DNA from: Microbulbifer variabilis
GTDB taxonomy: Bacteria; Pseudomonadota; Gammaproteobacteria; Pseudomonadales; Cellvibrionaceae
Direction: 5' to 3'
Assembly: GCF_023716485.1 (NCBI RefSeq)
Contig: NZ_CP092418.1
Span: forward strand, 4,062,501-4,126,500
DNA: 64,000 bases
Shown here: positions 9,717 to 19,025 of the stretch, piece by piece
Layout of the letters: the number at the start of each line of letters is the position of its first letter
How positions within the stretch are numbered: the first letter of the stretch is position 1
Made by a program: the position numbers and the translations under genes
Notes under the pieces: model-generated
The model's database searches: none
Told to the model about the DNA's origin: nothing
What the model saw: the letters and a program-made list of their open reading frames with translations, nothing else

Positions 9717-10308
9717 GATTGAAACCCTCTGGGCGCAACAAAGCACCAAGCGACCGCACATACGCGGCCAACAGAGCTTTCTCAGGGAAAGCCCGACGTC
9801 TAGGAATCTATCGCCGGGCGTGGGCAGCTGGAGGCTGCTACTGGACCCGACGGAGGGTTGCAACAATCATCAATCATCCTCCGCAGTAATTGAGTTTTGG
9901 ACTCCGCCATTGTACTTGGCGGGTTATGGGCAAATTAGCACTACCAGGGGACAGGAGCAAGTCTGTAATCCTGGGAAGCCTCTTAGTAATTGCCTCGCCA
10001 CAAAAAGCAAAGCCGGCAAAAGCCGGCCTTCGAATCCGATTACAGCGAGTGCATCACCTTTCTCGACTCACTATAACCCGATCAGTTGAGTATAGATCCG
10101 GCTTTTTCTTTCGCCATCACGTTTACTCGGGAAGCATCTTCTCCTGAGGGCGTTTCCATCAGGTGACGAATTTATAAAGGTTTTATGACACCCCCTACCA
10201 CCTCCCCCAGACCTCCACCTCCTCGGGGTGGGAGGCCGTCAATGCGTGACTGCGATTCAATACCAACTGAGAGAACCGCAACAAGTACAAGAAAAAATGG
10301 GAAGCGCT
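9717..10308. other. Intergenic region between divergent rsgA and pullulanase genes
   Basis: About 590 bases without a supported gene. It holds a stem near 10009-10028 (AAGCCGGC-AAAA-GCCGGCCTT) without a T run and an imperfect GC-rich stem near 10210-10233, just before the pullulanase start. Promoters for both divergent genes must lie here, but no operator was recognised. Confidence 0.5.
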
Positions 10309-13300
10309 ATGCCAACAACAAAATTTACAGGACTCGGCACAAGAGCGGGTCTGATTCTGGGGGCAGTCTTCTGCTCCATCCAAATACCGGTTTGGGCATC
10401 TGACACACCAGATCCCACCGAGGTCAATATTCCCGGCAACCTGCAAAGCCAACTGGGCTGCGATGGCGACTGGCAACCAGGTTGTGTCGCCACCCTGCTC
10501 AGCTATGACAGCGAAGACGACAAATGGCAAGGCAGCTTTTGGATACCCGCCGGCAACTGGGAGTACAAAGCCACTCTCAACAACAGCTGGGATGAAAATT
10601 ATGGATGGGGCGGCCAGCGGGACGGCGGTAATATTTCCCTTAGCCTGGATGAGGCCCGCGAAGTTAAATTTATCTACGACCACGAGACTCACTGGATCAC
10701 CGACAACCACAGTAGCGTGGTCGCCGCTGTAGCCGGCAACTTCCAATCCCTGCTGGGGTGCCCGGGAGACTGGCAACCCAGTTGCCTGCGCAGCTGGATG
10801 CAGGATGCCGATGGAGATGGCACCTACACCTTTATCACCTCAGCGCTTCCTGCCGGTTCCTATGAATTCAAGGTAGCCCTGCATGAAGGCTGGGAGGAGA
10901 GCTACGGCAACAATGGAGCCAACGTTAGCTTTACCGTGGCTGCCGATTACGATGAAATCTACTTTACTTTTGACTCGAATAGTAAAGAAGTCACCGTCAG
11001 CAGTGACGGCTTCGCCAAGGGTGACCTGAGTAACGACAAAGCTCACTGGGTAGATACCAATAGCTTTGCCTGGGATATCCCGGTGCAGGAAGGTGCAAAG
11101 ATTAAATTGCACTACAGCAACAGCGCCGAGCTAAAACTGGAGGACGGTGATATCCGTTCCGATGGCACCATCGATCTCACCCCTCTCGCCACCCTGCCCG
11201 ACAGCGCCCAACAAAAATTCCCGCACCTGGCCAGTTTCAGTGCCTGGCAATTGCCGGGGCAGGCTTCCACTAGTGATCTGGTAACCCAGCAGCTCGCCCT
11301 CGCCGCTTACGATGCAGAGGGCAAGTTACTGGATGCGACTGGTGTGCAGATGGCCGGTGCCCTCGATGACCGCTTCTATTACGACGGTGAACTCGGTGCC
11401 CGTGTCGGCGAGAGCGATATCCAGCTCGATCTCTGGGCGCCCACCGCACGGGCGGTAAAACTGCACTTATTTTCGGACTCCAGCAACGATAGCGCCGATC
11501 AGGTGGTATTCATGCAGCGCAATGAATCTACCGGGGTTTGGAGTGCCAATATCGACAAGCAGTGGGATCGCAGTTTTTATCTCTATGAGGTCGAGGTGTA
11601 CTCCTACTTCAGCCGCCAGATTGAAACCAACCTGGTCACCGACCCCTACTCCCTAAGTCTCTCCATCAATAGCGGCAAAAGCCAGATCGTCAACCTGGAT
11701 GACCGGGATCTGAAGCCGCGCGGTTGGGACCTCCTGCGTAAGCCCAAGTTAACCCAGCCGGAAGATATCAGTGTCTACGAGCTGCACGTACGCGATTTCA
11801 GTATTGCGGATAACACTGTCCCCGAAGCCGAGCGCGGCACCTTCAAGGCTTTCACCCGCCAGCACAGCGACGGCATGCGCCACCTCCATAAACTGGCCCG
11901 CGCCGGCCTCAGCCATATCCACCTGCTGCCGGCCTTTGACTTTGCCACAGTCAATGAGGATCGCACGCAGCAGCAGCAAACCCCGGACCTCTCCGGCTAT
12001 GCATCGGACAGCAGCGAGCAGCAGGCCCAGGTAGATGCTGTGCGCGATACCGATGGCTTTAACTGGGGCTACGATCCGTTGCACTACACCGTCCCCGAGG
12101 GCAGCTACAGCAGCGCTCCCGATGGACCTGCGCGTATTCGCGAATTCCGTCAAATGGTGCAAGGGCTGTCCCACTCCGGCCTGCGACTGGTGATGGATGT
12201 GGTTTACAACCACACCAGCTCCTATGGCCAATACGACAACTCCGTACTCGATAAAATCGTCCCCGGCTATTACCACCGCCGCAATCTGGAGGGCGGTGTG
12301 GAAATGAGCAGCTGCTGCGCAAATACCGCCAGTGAGCACGCCATGATGGAAAAGCTGATGATCGATTCCCTGGTCACCTGGGCCCGAGCCTACAAGGTGG
12401 ACAGCTTCCGTTTCGATCTGATGGGACACCACAGCCTCGACAATATCCTCAAGGCGCAAGCGGCATTGCAATCACTGACCCTGGCAGCCGATGGTGTCGA
12501 TGGCAACGCTATCTATCTGTACGGCGAGGGCTGGAATTTTGGCGAGGTGGCTGACGATGCCCGCTTTGTACAGGCCCGCCAGGGCAATATGGCCGGCAGC
12601 GGTGTCGGCACCTTTAACGATCGCCTGCGCGATTCCGTGCGTGGCGGCAACCCCTTCGGAGGCTTTGAGGAACAGGGCTTTGGTACCGGTCTGTTCACCG
12701 ACAGCAACGGCAAGTTTGAGGGAGAAGATGAGCGTGCCATACTGCTCACCCTGGCAGATAAAGTCCGCGTTTCCCTCGCCGGCAACCTGGCGGATTATCC
12801 TTTTGAAGATGCCAACGGCAATATCATTACCGGCAGCGAGTTGATCTATAACGGCCAGCCCACCGGCTATACCGCCGACCCACAGGAATCCATTAATTAT
12901 ATTGCCGCCCACGACAACGAGACGCTGTTCGACGGGGTACAGATCAAAGCCAGCGACAGCGCCGACTTGGCTGAACGAGTGCGTATCCAGGCATTCAGTA
13001 ATTCCCTGGTTCTGTTCGCCCAGGGAGTGCCGTTTATCCACGCAGGCCAGGATTTCCTGCGCTCAAAGTCAATGGATCGGGACAGTTACAACTCCGGTGA
13101 CTGGTTTAATGCACTGGACTTCAGCCTCGCCACCGATAATTGGGGTGCGGGTTTACCTATCGCAGATAAAAACGAAGATAACTGGTCCCTGATGCAACCT
13201 TTACTGGCAAACCCGGAATTGGCTCCCGAGCGCCAACACCGCTTGTGGAGTTCTGCTCTATTCCGCGAGCAGCTGGCGATTCGCAACAGCTCTCCCCTGT

Positions 13301-13635
13301 TCCGCTTGTCTGATGCAGAGTCCGTAGAGGCACACCTCAATTTCCTCAACACCGGACCCGACCAGATTCCTGGGCTGATTGTGATGGAGTTATCCGATTC
13401 CAGTGGCAGCATCGATCGCCGCTTTGAACGTATTGTGGTGCTGTTTAATGGCGATGACGAATCATTGGAATTTACCAACGAAAACCTTATTGGTGAGTAC
13501 CTGTTCAAGCACCCACGTCAGCGCCGATCAGTAGACTCACGCCTGCACAAAGTAAAATTTGATCGGAACAGCGGCACCTTTACTCTACCCGGCCGAACTA
13601 CCGCAGTATTTGTGCAACCACGCCGTAGATATTAA
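10309..13635 (+). CDS. Secreted pullulanase-type alpha-1,6-glucosidase (GH13) with two X25 modules
   Basis: This 1108-residue enzyme has a signal peptide ending near IPVWA. Two tandem X25-type modules follow (about residues 33-135 and 140-240), each with GNxQSxLGCxGDWQPxC. Then come a CBM48-like segment (DLWAPTARAVKLHLF, about 370) and the GH13 domain: VYELHVRDFS, LRLVMDVVYNHT, catalytic Asp703 in FRFDLMG, Glu740 in YGEGW and Asp869 in AHDNE. This is the pullulanase/limit-dextrinase subfamily, which cuts alpha-1,6 links in starch or glycogen. ATG at 10309 is chosen for its GGGAAG spacing and signal peptide; ATG 10297 is also possible. It is monocistronic with its own terminator. Confidence 0.92.
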   Translation: MPTTKFTGLGTRAGLILGAVFCSIQIPVWASDTPDPTEVNIPGNLQSQLGCDGDWQPGCVATLLSYDSEDDKWQGSFWIPAGNWEYKATLNNSWDENYGWGGQRDGGNISLSLDEAREVKFIYDHETHWITDNHSSVVAAVAGNFQSLLGCPGDWQPSCLRSWMQDADGDGTYTFITSALPAGSYEFKVALHEGWEESYGNNGANVSFTVAADYDEIYFTFDSNSKEVTVSSDGFAKGDLSNDKAHWVDTNSFAWDIPVQEGAKIKLHYSNSAELKLEDGDIRSDGTIDLTPLATLPDSAQQKFPHLASFSAWQLPGQASTSDLVTQQLALAAYDAEGKLLDATGVQMAGALDDRFYYDGELGARVGESDIQLDLWAPTARAVKLHLFSDSSNDSADQVVFMQRNESTGVWSANIDKQWDRSFYLYEVEVYSYFSRQIETNLVTDPYSLSLSINSGKSQIVNLDDRDLKPRGWDLLRKPKLTQPEDISVYELHVRDFSIADNTVPEAERGTFKAFTRQHSDGMRHLHKLARAGLSHIHLLPAFDFATVNEDRTQQQQTPDLSGYASDSSEQQAQVDAVRDTDGFNWGYDPLHYTVPEGSYSSAPDGPARIREFRQMVQGLSHSGLRLVMDVVYNHTSSYGQYDNSVLDKIVPGYYHRRNLEGGVEMSSCCANTASEHAMMEKLMIDSLVTWARAYKVDSFRFDLMGHHSLDNILKAQAALQSLTLAADGVDGNAIYLYGEGWNFGEVADDARFVQARQGNMAGSGVGTFNDRLRDSVRGGNPFGGFEEQGFGTGLFTDSNGKFEGEDERAILLTLADKVRVSLAGNLADYPFEDANGNIITGSELIYNGQPTGYTADPQESINYIAAHDNETLFDGVQIKASDSADLAERVRIQAFSNSLVLFAQGVPFIHAGQDFLRSKSMDRDSYNSGDWFNALDFSLATDNWGAGLPIADKNEDNWSLMQPLLANPELAPERQHRLWSSALFREQLAIRNSSPLFRLSDAESVEAHLNFLNTGPDQIPGLIVMELSDSSGSIDRRFERIVVLFNGDDESLEFTNENLIGEYLFKHPRQRRSVDSRLHKVKFDRNSGTFTLPGRTTAVFVQPRRRY

Positions 13636-13650
13636 TTCTTCATAAATTTT

Positions 13651-13678
13651 AAAAGGCCGGATTTTCCGGCCTTTTTTT
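13651..13678 (+). terminator. Rho-independent terminator after pullulanase
   Basis: AAAAGGCCGG-ATTTT-CCGGCCTTTTTTT, 15 bases after the stop codon. Confidence 0.9.
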
Positions 13679-13786
13679 CATTTTTTAGAAACTATTTCCC
13701 GGCTCTCACCAAGTAATCAGCTCGCAATTGTCATATTCCGCAGATTGATTTAGCGTGTGCCTAAATAATAAATAGGTGTACAAATC

Positions 13787-15061
13787 ATGAAGCATTTCCT
13801 TCTCAGCAGTATCGCAGCGACTCTTTTCTCTTCCTCAGTACTGGCAGAAACCATTATCCACGCAGGCACACTGCTCGCTGTTCCCGGTAAAAAACCTTTA
13901 AAAGAGCAAAGCGTAATAATCGAGGATGGCAGGATTACTTCCATCCGACCTGGTTATGTGAACAGAGATGATGCCGAAGTCATTGATCTTAAGGACAGCT
14001 TCGTAATGCCGGGCTTAATGGATATGCACGTTCACCTGCAAACTGAGTTGGGGCCCAAAAACGATTCCGAAGCCCTAAAGATGTCCATGCCATTGACCCA
14101 AATGCGCTCGCAAATGTTTGGCATGCGTATTCTGAAATCTGGTTTTACCACTGTGCGCGATGCGGGTAATAGCGGTGAAGAAATGTATGCGATGCGCGAT
14201 GCGATCAACAATGGCTGGGTAGATGGCCCACGTATTATCGCAGCCGGCGGAGTGGGTATTACCGGAGGGCACGCAGATATCAGTGGAGTTAGCCCCGAGT
14301 TAATGGCACTGCATGACGATAAAACCAGAACGGTATGCGACGGCCCCTACGATTGCCGCCGCGCGACCCGTCATACGATCAAATACGGCGCTGACTTTAT
14401 CAAGATCACCTCTACCGGTGGCGTACTTACCGATCGCGCTACAGGTACCGGCCAGCAGATGGAAATCGATGAGCTAAAAGAAGTGGTCCTGGCAGCCCAG
14501 CGCATGGGGCGCAAGGTAGCCAGTCATGCGCATCAGGAAGAAGGAATTATCGCCGCACTGGAGGCCGGTGTAGACAGTATTGAGCACGGCACCTACGCAG
14601 GTCCCCGCGCCCATAAGCTATTTAAAGAAACCGGCGCTTACCTGGTTCCGACTCTTCTCGCCGGCGATACCGTGGTACAGCTGGCAAAAAATACCGATGT
14701 TTTATCTAAGGCTCAGAAGGAAAAAGCCATACGTGTTGGCACAGATATGCGCGGCAATTTCCGTAAAGCGGTCGATGCCGGAGTAAAAATTGCCTTCGGT
14801 ACCGACTCAGGTGTATCCAAGCACGGCATCAATGCACGCGAGGCGGTCCTGATGAGTGAAGCCGGTATGGACAATATGGCCATCCTGCAGTCCGCTACCA
14901 TTAACGCCGCAGACCTGATCGATATGAGCGATTCACTGGGCACCATTGAACCCGGTAAATACGCCGATATTATCGCCACCGATGGCTCGCCACTGGATAA
15001 TATCGATGAGCTTTTAGATGTGGATTTTGTGATGAAAGGGGGCAAGGTCTTTAAAGATTAG
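13787..15061 (+). CDS. Secreted metal-dependent amidohydrolase (Xaa-Pro dipeptidase-like)
   Basis: This 424-residue protein has a signal peptide (MKHFLLSSIAATLFSSSVLA). It carries the amidohydrolase ligands in order: HVH after MPGLMDM, the bridging Lys in FIKITSTGG, His in SHAH, His in IEHGT and the catalytic Asp in FGTDSG, then the C-terminal GTIEPGKYADII. This pattern fits the imidazolonepropionase/prolidase-like branch, some of whose characterised members cleave Xaa-Pro or N-acyl dipeptides. Substrate is inferred only. The exported location suggests a role in scavenging peptides. It ends in a shared terminator with ribA. Confidence 0.85.
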   Translation: MKHFLLSSIAATLFSSSVLAETIIHAGTLLAVPGKKPLKEQSVIIEDGRITSIRPGYVNRDDAEVIDLKDSFVMPGLMDMHVHLQTELGPKNDSEALKMSMPLTQMRSQMFGMRILKSGFTTVRDAGNSGEEMYAMRDAINNGWVDGPRIIAAGGVGITGGHADISGVSPELMALHDDKTRTVCDGPYDCRRATRHTIKYGADFIKITSTGGVLTDRATGTGQQMEIDELKEVVLAAQRMGRKVASHAHQEEGIIAALEAGVDSIEHGTYAGPRAHKLFKETGAYLVPTLLAGDTVVQLAKNTDVLSKAQKEKAIRVGTDMRGNFRKAVDAGVKIAFGTDSGVSKHGINAREAVLMSEAGMDNMAILQSATINAADLIDMSDSLGTIEPGKYADIIATDGSPLDNIDELLDVDFVMKGGKVFKD

Positions 15062-15140
15062 AAGCCCAATATTTTAGGAGCCTCTGAATTATTCAAAGCC
15101 GAACTCCAAATACTCGAGCTCGGCTTTAATTAATTTCCAC

Positions 15141-15174
15141 AAAAAAAAGGCCGGGATTATCCGGCCTTTTTTTG
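15141..15174. terminator. Bidirectional terminator between amidohydrolase and ribA
   Basis: AAAAAAAAGGCCGG-GATTAT-CCGGCCTTTTTTT has an A run before and a T run after the stem, so it works for both converging genes. Confidence 0.88.
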
Positions 15175-15200
15175 TGGGGGTGTCTGAAGGAGGTTAAAAG

Positions 15201-15818
15201 TTATTTTTCTTCTTTCCCTTCTTCATCCTCATTTTCAATCAAATGACCAAGCTTACCTTTCTTGGTGGACAAATACTTGGCATTGTGAGGATTGCGCCCG
15301 GACTGGTGCGGCAGACGCTCAGTCACATTTATACCTAAGTCCTCCAGCGCTTTTACTTTGCGCGGGTTATTAGTCATCAAGCGAATGGCATGAATACCCA
15401 GGTGGTCGATCATCGCTTTCAGAATTGAATAATCCCGCATATCGGCGCCAAAGCCGAGCTGCTCATTGGCCTCCACGGTATCCGCACCGCAATCCTGCAA
15501 ATGGTAAGCACGGATCTTGTTTAAAAGACCTATGCCACGGCCCTCCTGGCGCAGGTAGAAAATAGCTCCACGCCCTTCCATGGCAATGCGGTGCATGGCA
15601 TGTTGCAACTGGGCACCACAATCGCAACGCAGGGAAAACAGGGCATCACCGGTCAGGCATTCCGAGTGAATGCGGGCCAGTAGGGGCTCGTTGGTATCGA
15701 AGTCCCCCATGGTGAGCACCACATGCTCCTTGCCGGTCTCCACTTCCTCGAAGCCGTGCATTTCAAACATACCCCAGGAAGTGGGCAGCTTTGAGGATTC
15801 CACATAACGAATGGTCAA
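15201..15818 (-). CDS. ribA: GTP cyclohydrolase II
   Basis: RibA opens the GTP ring in the first committed step of riboflavin synthesis. The zinc cysteines are all present (Cys54, Cys65, Cys67 in [17 protein letters not shown]), as are [10 protein letters not shown] and the C-terminal MTNNPRKV. Length is 205 residues, as in E. coli, with an extra acidic tail. It is the last gene of the minus-strand riboflavin block and matters because the RibA-like half of the neighbouring RibBA has lost these cysteines. Confidence 0.95.
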   Translation of the reverse strand: MTIRYVESSKLPTSWGMFEMHGFEEVETGKEHVVLTMGDFDTNEPLLARIHSECLTGDALFSLRCDCGAQLQHAMHRIAMEGRGAIFYLRQEGRGIGLLNKIRAYHLQDCGADTVEANEQLGFGADMRDYSILKAMIDHLGIHAIRLMTNNPRKVKALEDLGINVTERLPHQSGRNPHNAKYLSTKKGKLGHLIENEDEEGKEEK

Positions 15819-15835
15819 CTTAATACCTCTTCACG

Positions 15836-16471
15836 TCAGTTGCGGGCGCGCAGTATCAGCACACCCCTCTGCTGTTCCATATCTAACCGGCCGAGAAAAC
15901 TGTTTCCCAGAAGCACCACTTGGGGAAAGTTATCAGTGTGCACGGTAGCTTCTACATTGTGCAATTTAATGCCACCGATAGTGACACTGCTGAGATTGAT
16001 CAAATAAGCACTGGTGATACCACTGGCGGTCGACACCGGTATGCGCTTGGCACCATTAAGATTTAAGCGCAGACGCTGGGCGGTGGGGTAATTGATTGCC
16101 AGAGCGGTCGCTCCGGTATCCACCATCACTGGAACCCGCATCCCATTAATCCAGGCATCGGTATTGAAATGGCCACGACTATCTCCCATCAAACGCACTT
16201 CGGCGCGCTCAGCCTGGGCATAACTTGCGGCGATGGGCGCATCCAGGGTGAGCTTCTGTTCGCGTCCATTCACGCGAACACGCGCATAACTGGTCGTCGA
16301 TTCAATCAAGCCAACCCCTTCCGGTGACTGTTGGCCTGCCTTAAGAATGCGTTGGCGGCCATCGATTTCCAGCATGGCGCTATCGCCAAACAAACCCTTC
16401 AGCTGTACCTGTTGTGCCCAGGCTGTACAGGAAACCAGTAACCCCAGCAGAAGCCAAAATGCCTTGTGCAT
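15836..16471 (-). CDS. Secreted retropepsin-like aspartic protease
   Basis: This 211-residue protein has a signal peptide (MHKAFWLLLGLLVSCTAWAQ) and a C-terminal single-domain aspartic protease of the retropepsin type. VMVDTGATALAI carries the catalytic Asp, and LLGNSFLGRLD is the conserved end of the fold. Related bacterial proteins (the TIGR02281-like clan) dimerise to form the active site. It sits 17 bases downstream of pgpA and 17 bases before ribA, so it is co-transcribed with metabolic genes although no functional link is evident. Confidence 0.82.
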   Translation of the reverse strand: MHKAFWLLLGLLVSCTAWAQQVQLKGLFGDSAMLEIDGRQRILKAGQQSPEGVGLIESTTSYARVRVNGREQKLTLDAPIAASYAQAERAEVRLMGDSRGHFNTDAWINGMRVPVMVDTGATALAINYPTAQRLRLNLNGAKRIPVSTASGITSAYLINLSSVTIGGIKLHNVEATVHTDNFPQVVLLGNSFLGRLDMEQQRGVLILRARN

Positions 16472-16487
16472 CGATAATCCCTATCCG

Positions 16488-16976
16488 CTAAGCCCCTACA
16501 AAAAACACGGTTATTTGCAATATTAAAGCCGCATAAACGGCGGCCAGTATATCGTCGAGCATAATTCCGACGCCACCCTGTACCCACCGATCTGCCCAAC
16601 CGATGGGCGGTGGCTTGGCGATATCGAACAGGCGAAAAAGTACGAAACCGTAAAGTGCCCAAATCCAGCCAGCCGGGGCCATAAACATAGTGAGCCAGTA
16701 GCCCACCATCTCATCCCAAACGATGCCCCCATGGTCATGTACACCGAGCTTCTTTGCCGCAGCGCCACATAAATAACACCCCACTAAACCCGTCACCACT
16801 AGGATTCCCAGGTACCAAGATGGGGGGAGATCTTTCATCAGCCACCAAAAAGGTATGGCAACCAGAGTGCCAAAAGTACCCGGTGCCTTGGGTGCCAGCC
16901 CCGAACCAAAACCAAAAGCCAGCAGCAGAGTAGGATCGCGCAAAAGCTCGGAAAAACTGGGGTTATGTATTCTCAT
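16488..16976 (-). CDS. pgpA: Phosphatidylglycerophosphatase A
   Basis: PgpA removes phosphate from phosphatidylglycerophosphate to give phosphatidylglycerol in the inner membrane. The 162-residue protein shows FGSGLAPKAPGTFGTL, WDEMVGYW and LFRLFDIAKPPPIGWAD, all family signatures, in three to four hydrophobic segments. The open frame reaches back to 17102, but ATG at 16976, with GGAAA upstream and MRIHNPSF after it, gives the standard N-terminus. It follows thiL, as in many gammaproteobacteria. Confidence 0.93.
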   Translation of the reverse strand: MRIHNPSFSELLRDPTLLLAFGFGSGLAPKAPGTFGTLVAIPFWWLMKDLPPSWYLGILVVTGLVGCYLCGAAAKKLGVHDHGGIVWDEMVGYWLTMFMAPAGWIWALYGFVLFRLFDIAKPPPIGWADRWVQGGVGIMLDDILAAVYAALILQITVFFVGA

Positions 16977-17022
16977 TGTCTTATTTCCAAAGCCACCACC
17001 GGCACTTCCGGGCCAATACCAT

Positions 17023-17970
17023 TTAAAAATGCTGATAGCCAGTGACCGCTGGCGACCAAGGGTTGCCATTATGCCAGCAGCGCACCCCGGTACTGCCCTC
17101 AATGAGGGTGCCGATAGCAGTTACTTTCAGGCCCAGTTGGTCCAAATCTGCAACCCGCTGCTGGGGAACGGTAAAACAGAGTTGGTAATCATCGCCACCG
17201 CCTGTAGCCAGAGCCATTGCTTTCTCTGCGGCAAGAGTTTGCGCCAAGGGAGAAACGGCCAATCGCTCCAGATGAATATCAGCGCTGACACCGCTGGACT
17301 CACAAATATGTCCCAGGTCCGCGAGCAGACCATCGGAAATATCCAGAGCCGCACTGGCCAACTCGGCAATCGCCGCAGCCACAGGGAATTGGGGTTCTGG
17401 ATAATAGAAGGCGCGTTCACACTGCAACTGCACATCGGCATTCACCCTCTGCTCTCCCAGCACCACCGGCAGAGCGGCGGCAGCAGCACCTAGAGGACCG
17501 CTGACATAAACGTGATCACCGGGACCGGCACGGTCTCGGCGCAGTGGCGATTCCGTGTGTCCGATCACCTGAATGGTGATCGACAAAGGGCCCGCAGTGG
17601 TATCACCCCCGACCAGAGAAACACCAAACTGTGCCGCGGTCTGCAGCAGGCCATCGGCAAATTTGCGCAACCAAACTGCATCACTGTCAGGCAGGGTCAG
17701 GGCCAGGGTAAACCAGAGCGGGCGCGCATTCATTGCCGCCAGGTCACTGAGATTAACCCTGAGTGCACGCGCGGCAATAGCAGCGGGGTCCGCATCAGCC
17801 GGAAAGTGGCGGCCTGCCACCAGGGTATCCATAGAGGTGGCCAGCTGCCCCGAGGCGGGTGCCTGCAATAGAGCGCAGTCATCACCTATACCCAAAGCAA
17901 CCCCTTCGCCCACAGGAGCACTGGCGAAAAAATCGCGGATAATTTCAAATTCGCCCGGCGCAGTTCCCAT
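17023..17970 (-). CDS. thiL: Thiamine-monophosphate kinase
   Basis: ThiL phosphorylates thiamine monophosphate to the active diphosphate. Within 315 residues the N-terminus MGTAPGEFEIIRDFF and GIGDDCALL are typical. MDTLVAGRHFP, VNLSDLAAMNARP and LVGGDTTAGPL are the conserved ATP/Mg-binding segments, and LDISDGLLADLGHI is the late signature. The start at 17970 lies 10 bases after the nusB stop codon; the longer frame to 18078 overlaps nusB and is rejected. Order nusB-thiL-pgpA is conserved. Confidence 0.94.
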   Translation of the reverse strand: MGTAPGEFEIIRDFFASAPVGEGVALGIGDDCALLQAPASGQLATSMDTLVAGRHFPADADPAAIAARALRVNLSDLAAMNARPLWFTLALTLPDSDAVWLRKFADGLLQTAAQFGVSLVGGDTTAGPLSITIQVIGHTESPLRRDRAGPGDHVYVSGPLGAAAAALPVVLGEQRVNADVQLQCERAFYYPEPQFPVAAAIAELASAALDISDGLLADLGHICESSGVSADIHLERLAVSPLAQTLAAEKAMALATGGGDDYQLCFTVPQQRVADLDQLGLKVTAIGTLIEGSTGVRCWHNGNPWSPAVTGYQHF

Positions 17971-17980
17971 CAGCGTGGCT

Positions 17981-18424
17981 TCAGGACTTCTTGTCTGCAG
18001 CCACTTCCGCAGCGCGCAGGTCTGCAGCAGTCTTATCCAGGATGCCGTTGATGAACTTGAAAGCGTCGGTGGGGCCAAATTTTTTCGCCAGTGCCACTGC
18101 TTCGTTAATCACTACTTTGTAGGGCACATCGATGCGGTTTTTCAGTTCATAAGTGGCCATGCGCAGCAGGGCGCGGGACACCGGGTCCAGATCTTCCACT
18201 TTGCGATCCAGATGGGAGGAGTAAGCGCCTTCTACTTCGTCGAGGTTTTTGGCAACCCCGTGGAAGATATCGCGGAAATATTCCACGTCGGCTTTGCTCA
18301 TATCGTTGTCAGTATGGAACTCGGCTTCAATCGCATTGAGGCTGGCGCCGGCCATTTGCCATTGGTAGAGCGCCTGCATGGCGTAGTGGCGCGCCTTGCG
18401 GCGGGCAGATGCAGTTACGGTCAT
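17981..18424 (-). CDS. nusB: Transcription antitermination factor NusB
   Basis: This 147-residue all-helical protein starts with SARRKARHYAMQALYQWQ and has the conserved ILRMATYEL-like segment (LLRMATYELKNRIDVPYKVVINEAV) and FGPTDAFKFINGILDK. With NusE it binds the boxA of rRNA leaders and supports antitermination. It sits between ribH and thiL, the usual place. Confidence 0.95.
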   Translation of the reverse strand: MTVTASARRKARHYAMQALYQWQMAGASLNAIEAEFHTDNDMSKADVEYFRDIFHGVAKNLDEVEGAYSSHLDRKVEDLDPVSRALLRMATYELKNRIDVPYKVVINEAVALAKKFGPTDAFKFINGILDKTAADLRAAEVAADKKS

Positions 18425-18489
18425 TGTCTTTTCCGGTAGATACTTCTCAGAATGGGCAGCGCCGGCGCAACTGGCCGGCGCTGTGGCAA

Positions 18490-18960
18490 TTAGATTTTGC
18501 CGAGTAGGGAAACCATTTCCAGGGCGGTTTCGGCAGCTTCACAACCTTTGTTGCCAGCCTTGGTGCCGGAGCGCTCGATAGCTTGCTCAATGGAGTCCAC
18601 AGTCAACACACCAAAGGTCACCGGAATACCGGTATTCAGGGATACCTGAGCCAGACCTTTGGTGCACTCACCAGCGACATATTCGAAGTGCGGAGTGCCG
18701 CCACGAATCACCGCGCCCAGTGCAATAATCGCATCAAATTTTTTGGTTTCCGCCAGCTTTTGCGCGGCCAGCGGGAATTCGAAGGCACCGGGGGCGTAGT
18801 AGATGGTGATATCCTCATCCTTGATGCCCTTGCGGCGCAAGGTATCGAGGGCGCCGTCTTTGAGGCTCTCAACCACAAAGCTGTTCCAACGGCTCACCAG
18901 CAGCGCGTACTTACCTGTACTGCCGACAAAATCCCCTTCAATCACTTGAATGTTGCTCAT
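18490..18960 (-). CDS. ribH: 6,7-dimethyl-8-ribityllumazine synthase
   Basis: RibH condenses the ribityl pyrimidine with dihydroxybutanone phosphate to form lumazine. In 156 residues the landmarks are [16 protein letters not shown], the phosphate-binding [25 protein letters not shown] and the C-terminal [21 protein letters not shown] at 18960 (MSNIQVIEG) is the family start; the longer frame to 19002 is upstream spill. It lies between ribBA and nusB. Confidence 0.95.
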   Translation of the reverse strand: MSNIQVIEGDFVGSTGKYALLVSRWNSFVVESLKDGALDTLRRKGIKDEDITIYYAPGAFEFPLAAQKLAETKKFDAIIALGAVIRGGTPHFEYVAGECTKGLAQVSLNTGIPVTFGVLTVDSIEQAIERSGTKAGNKGCEAAETALEMVSLLGKI

Positions 18961-19025
18961 AATGTCCAATCCGTATTTCTTTCCATACCCGTGCCATTTC
19001 AAATGCGCCGGGAAACATTCTGTTA

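Noticed and set aside
11749..12471. 240-codon ORF antisense to the pullulanase
   Set aside because: It mirrors a high-GC coding frame, has no ribosome site and no family resemblance; the pullulanase catalytic residues lie opposite it.
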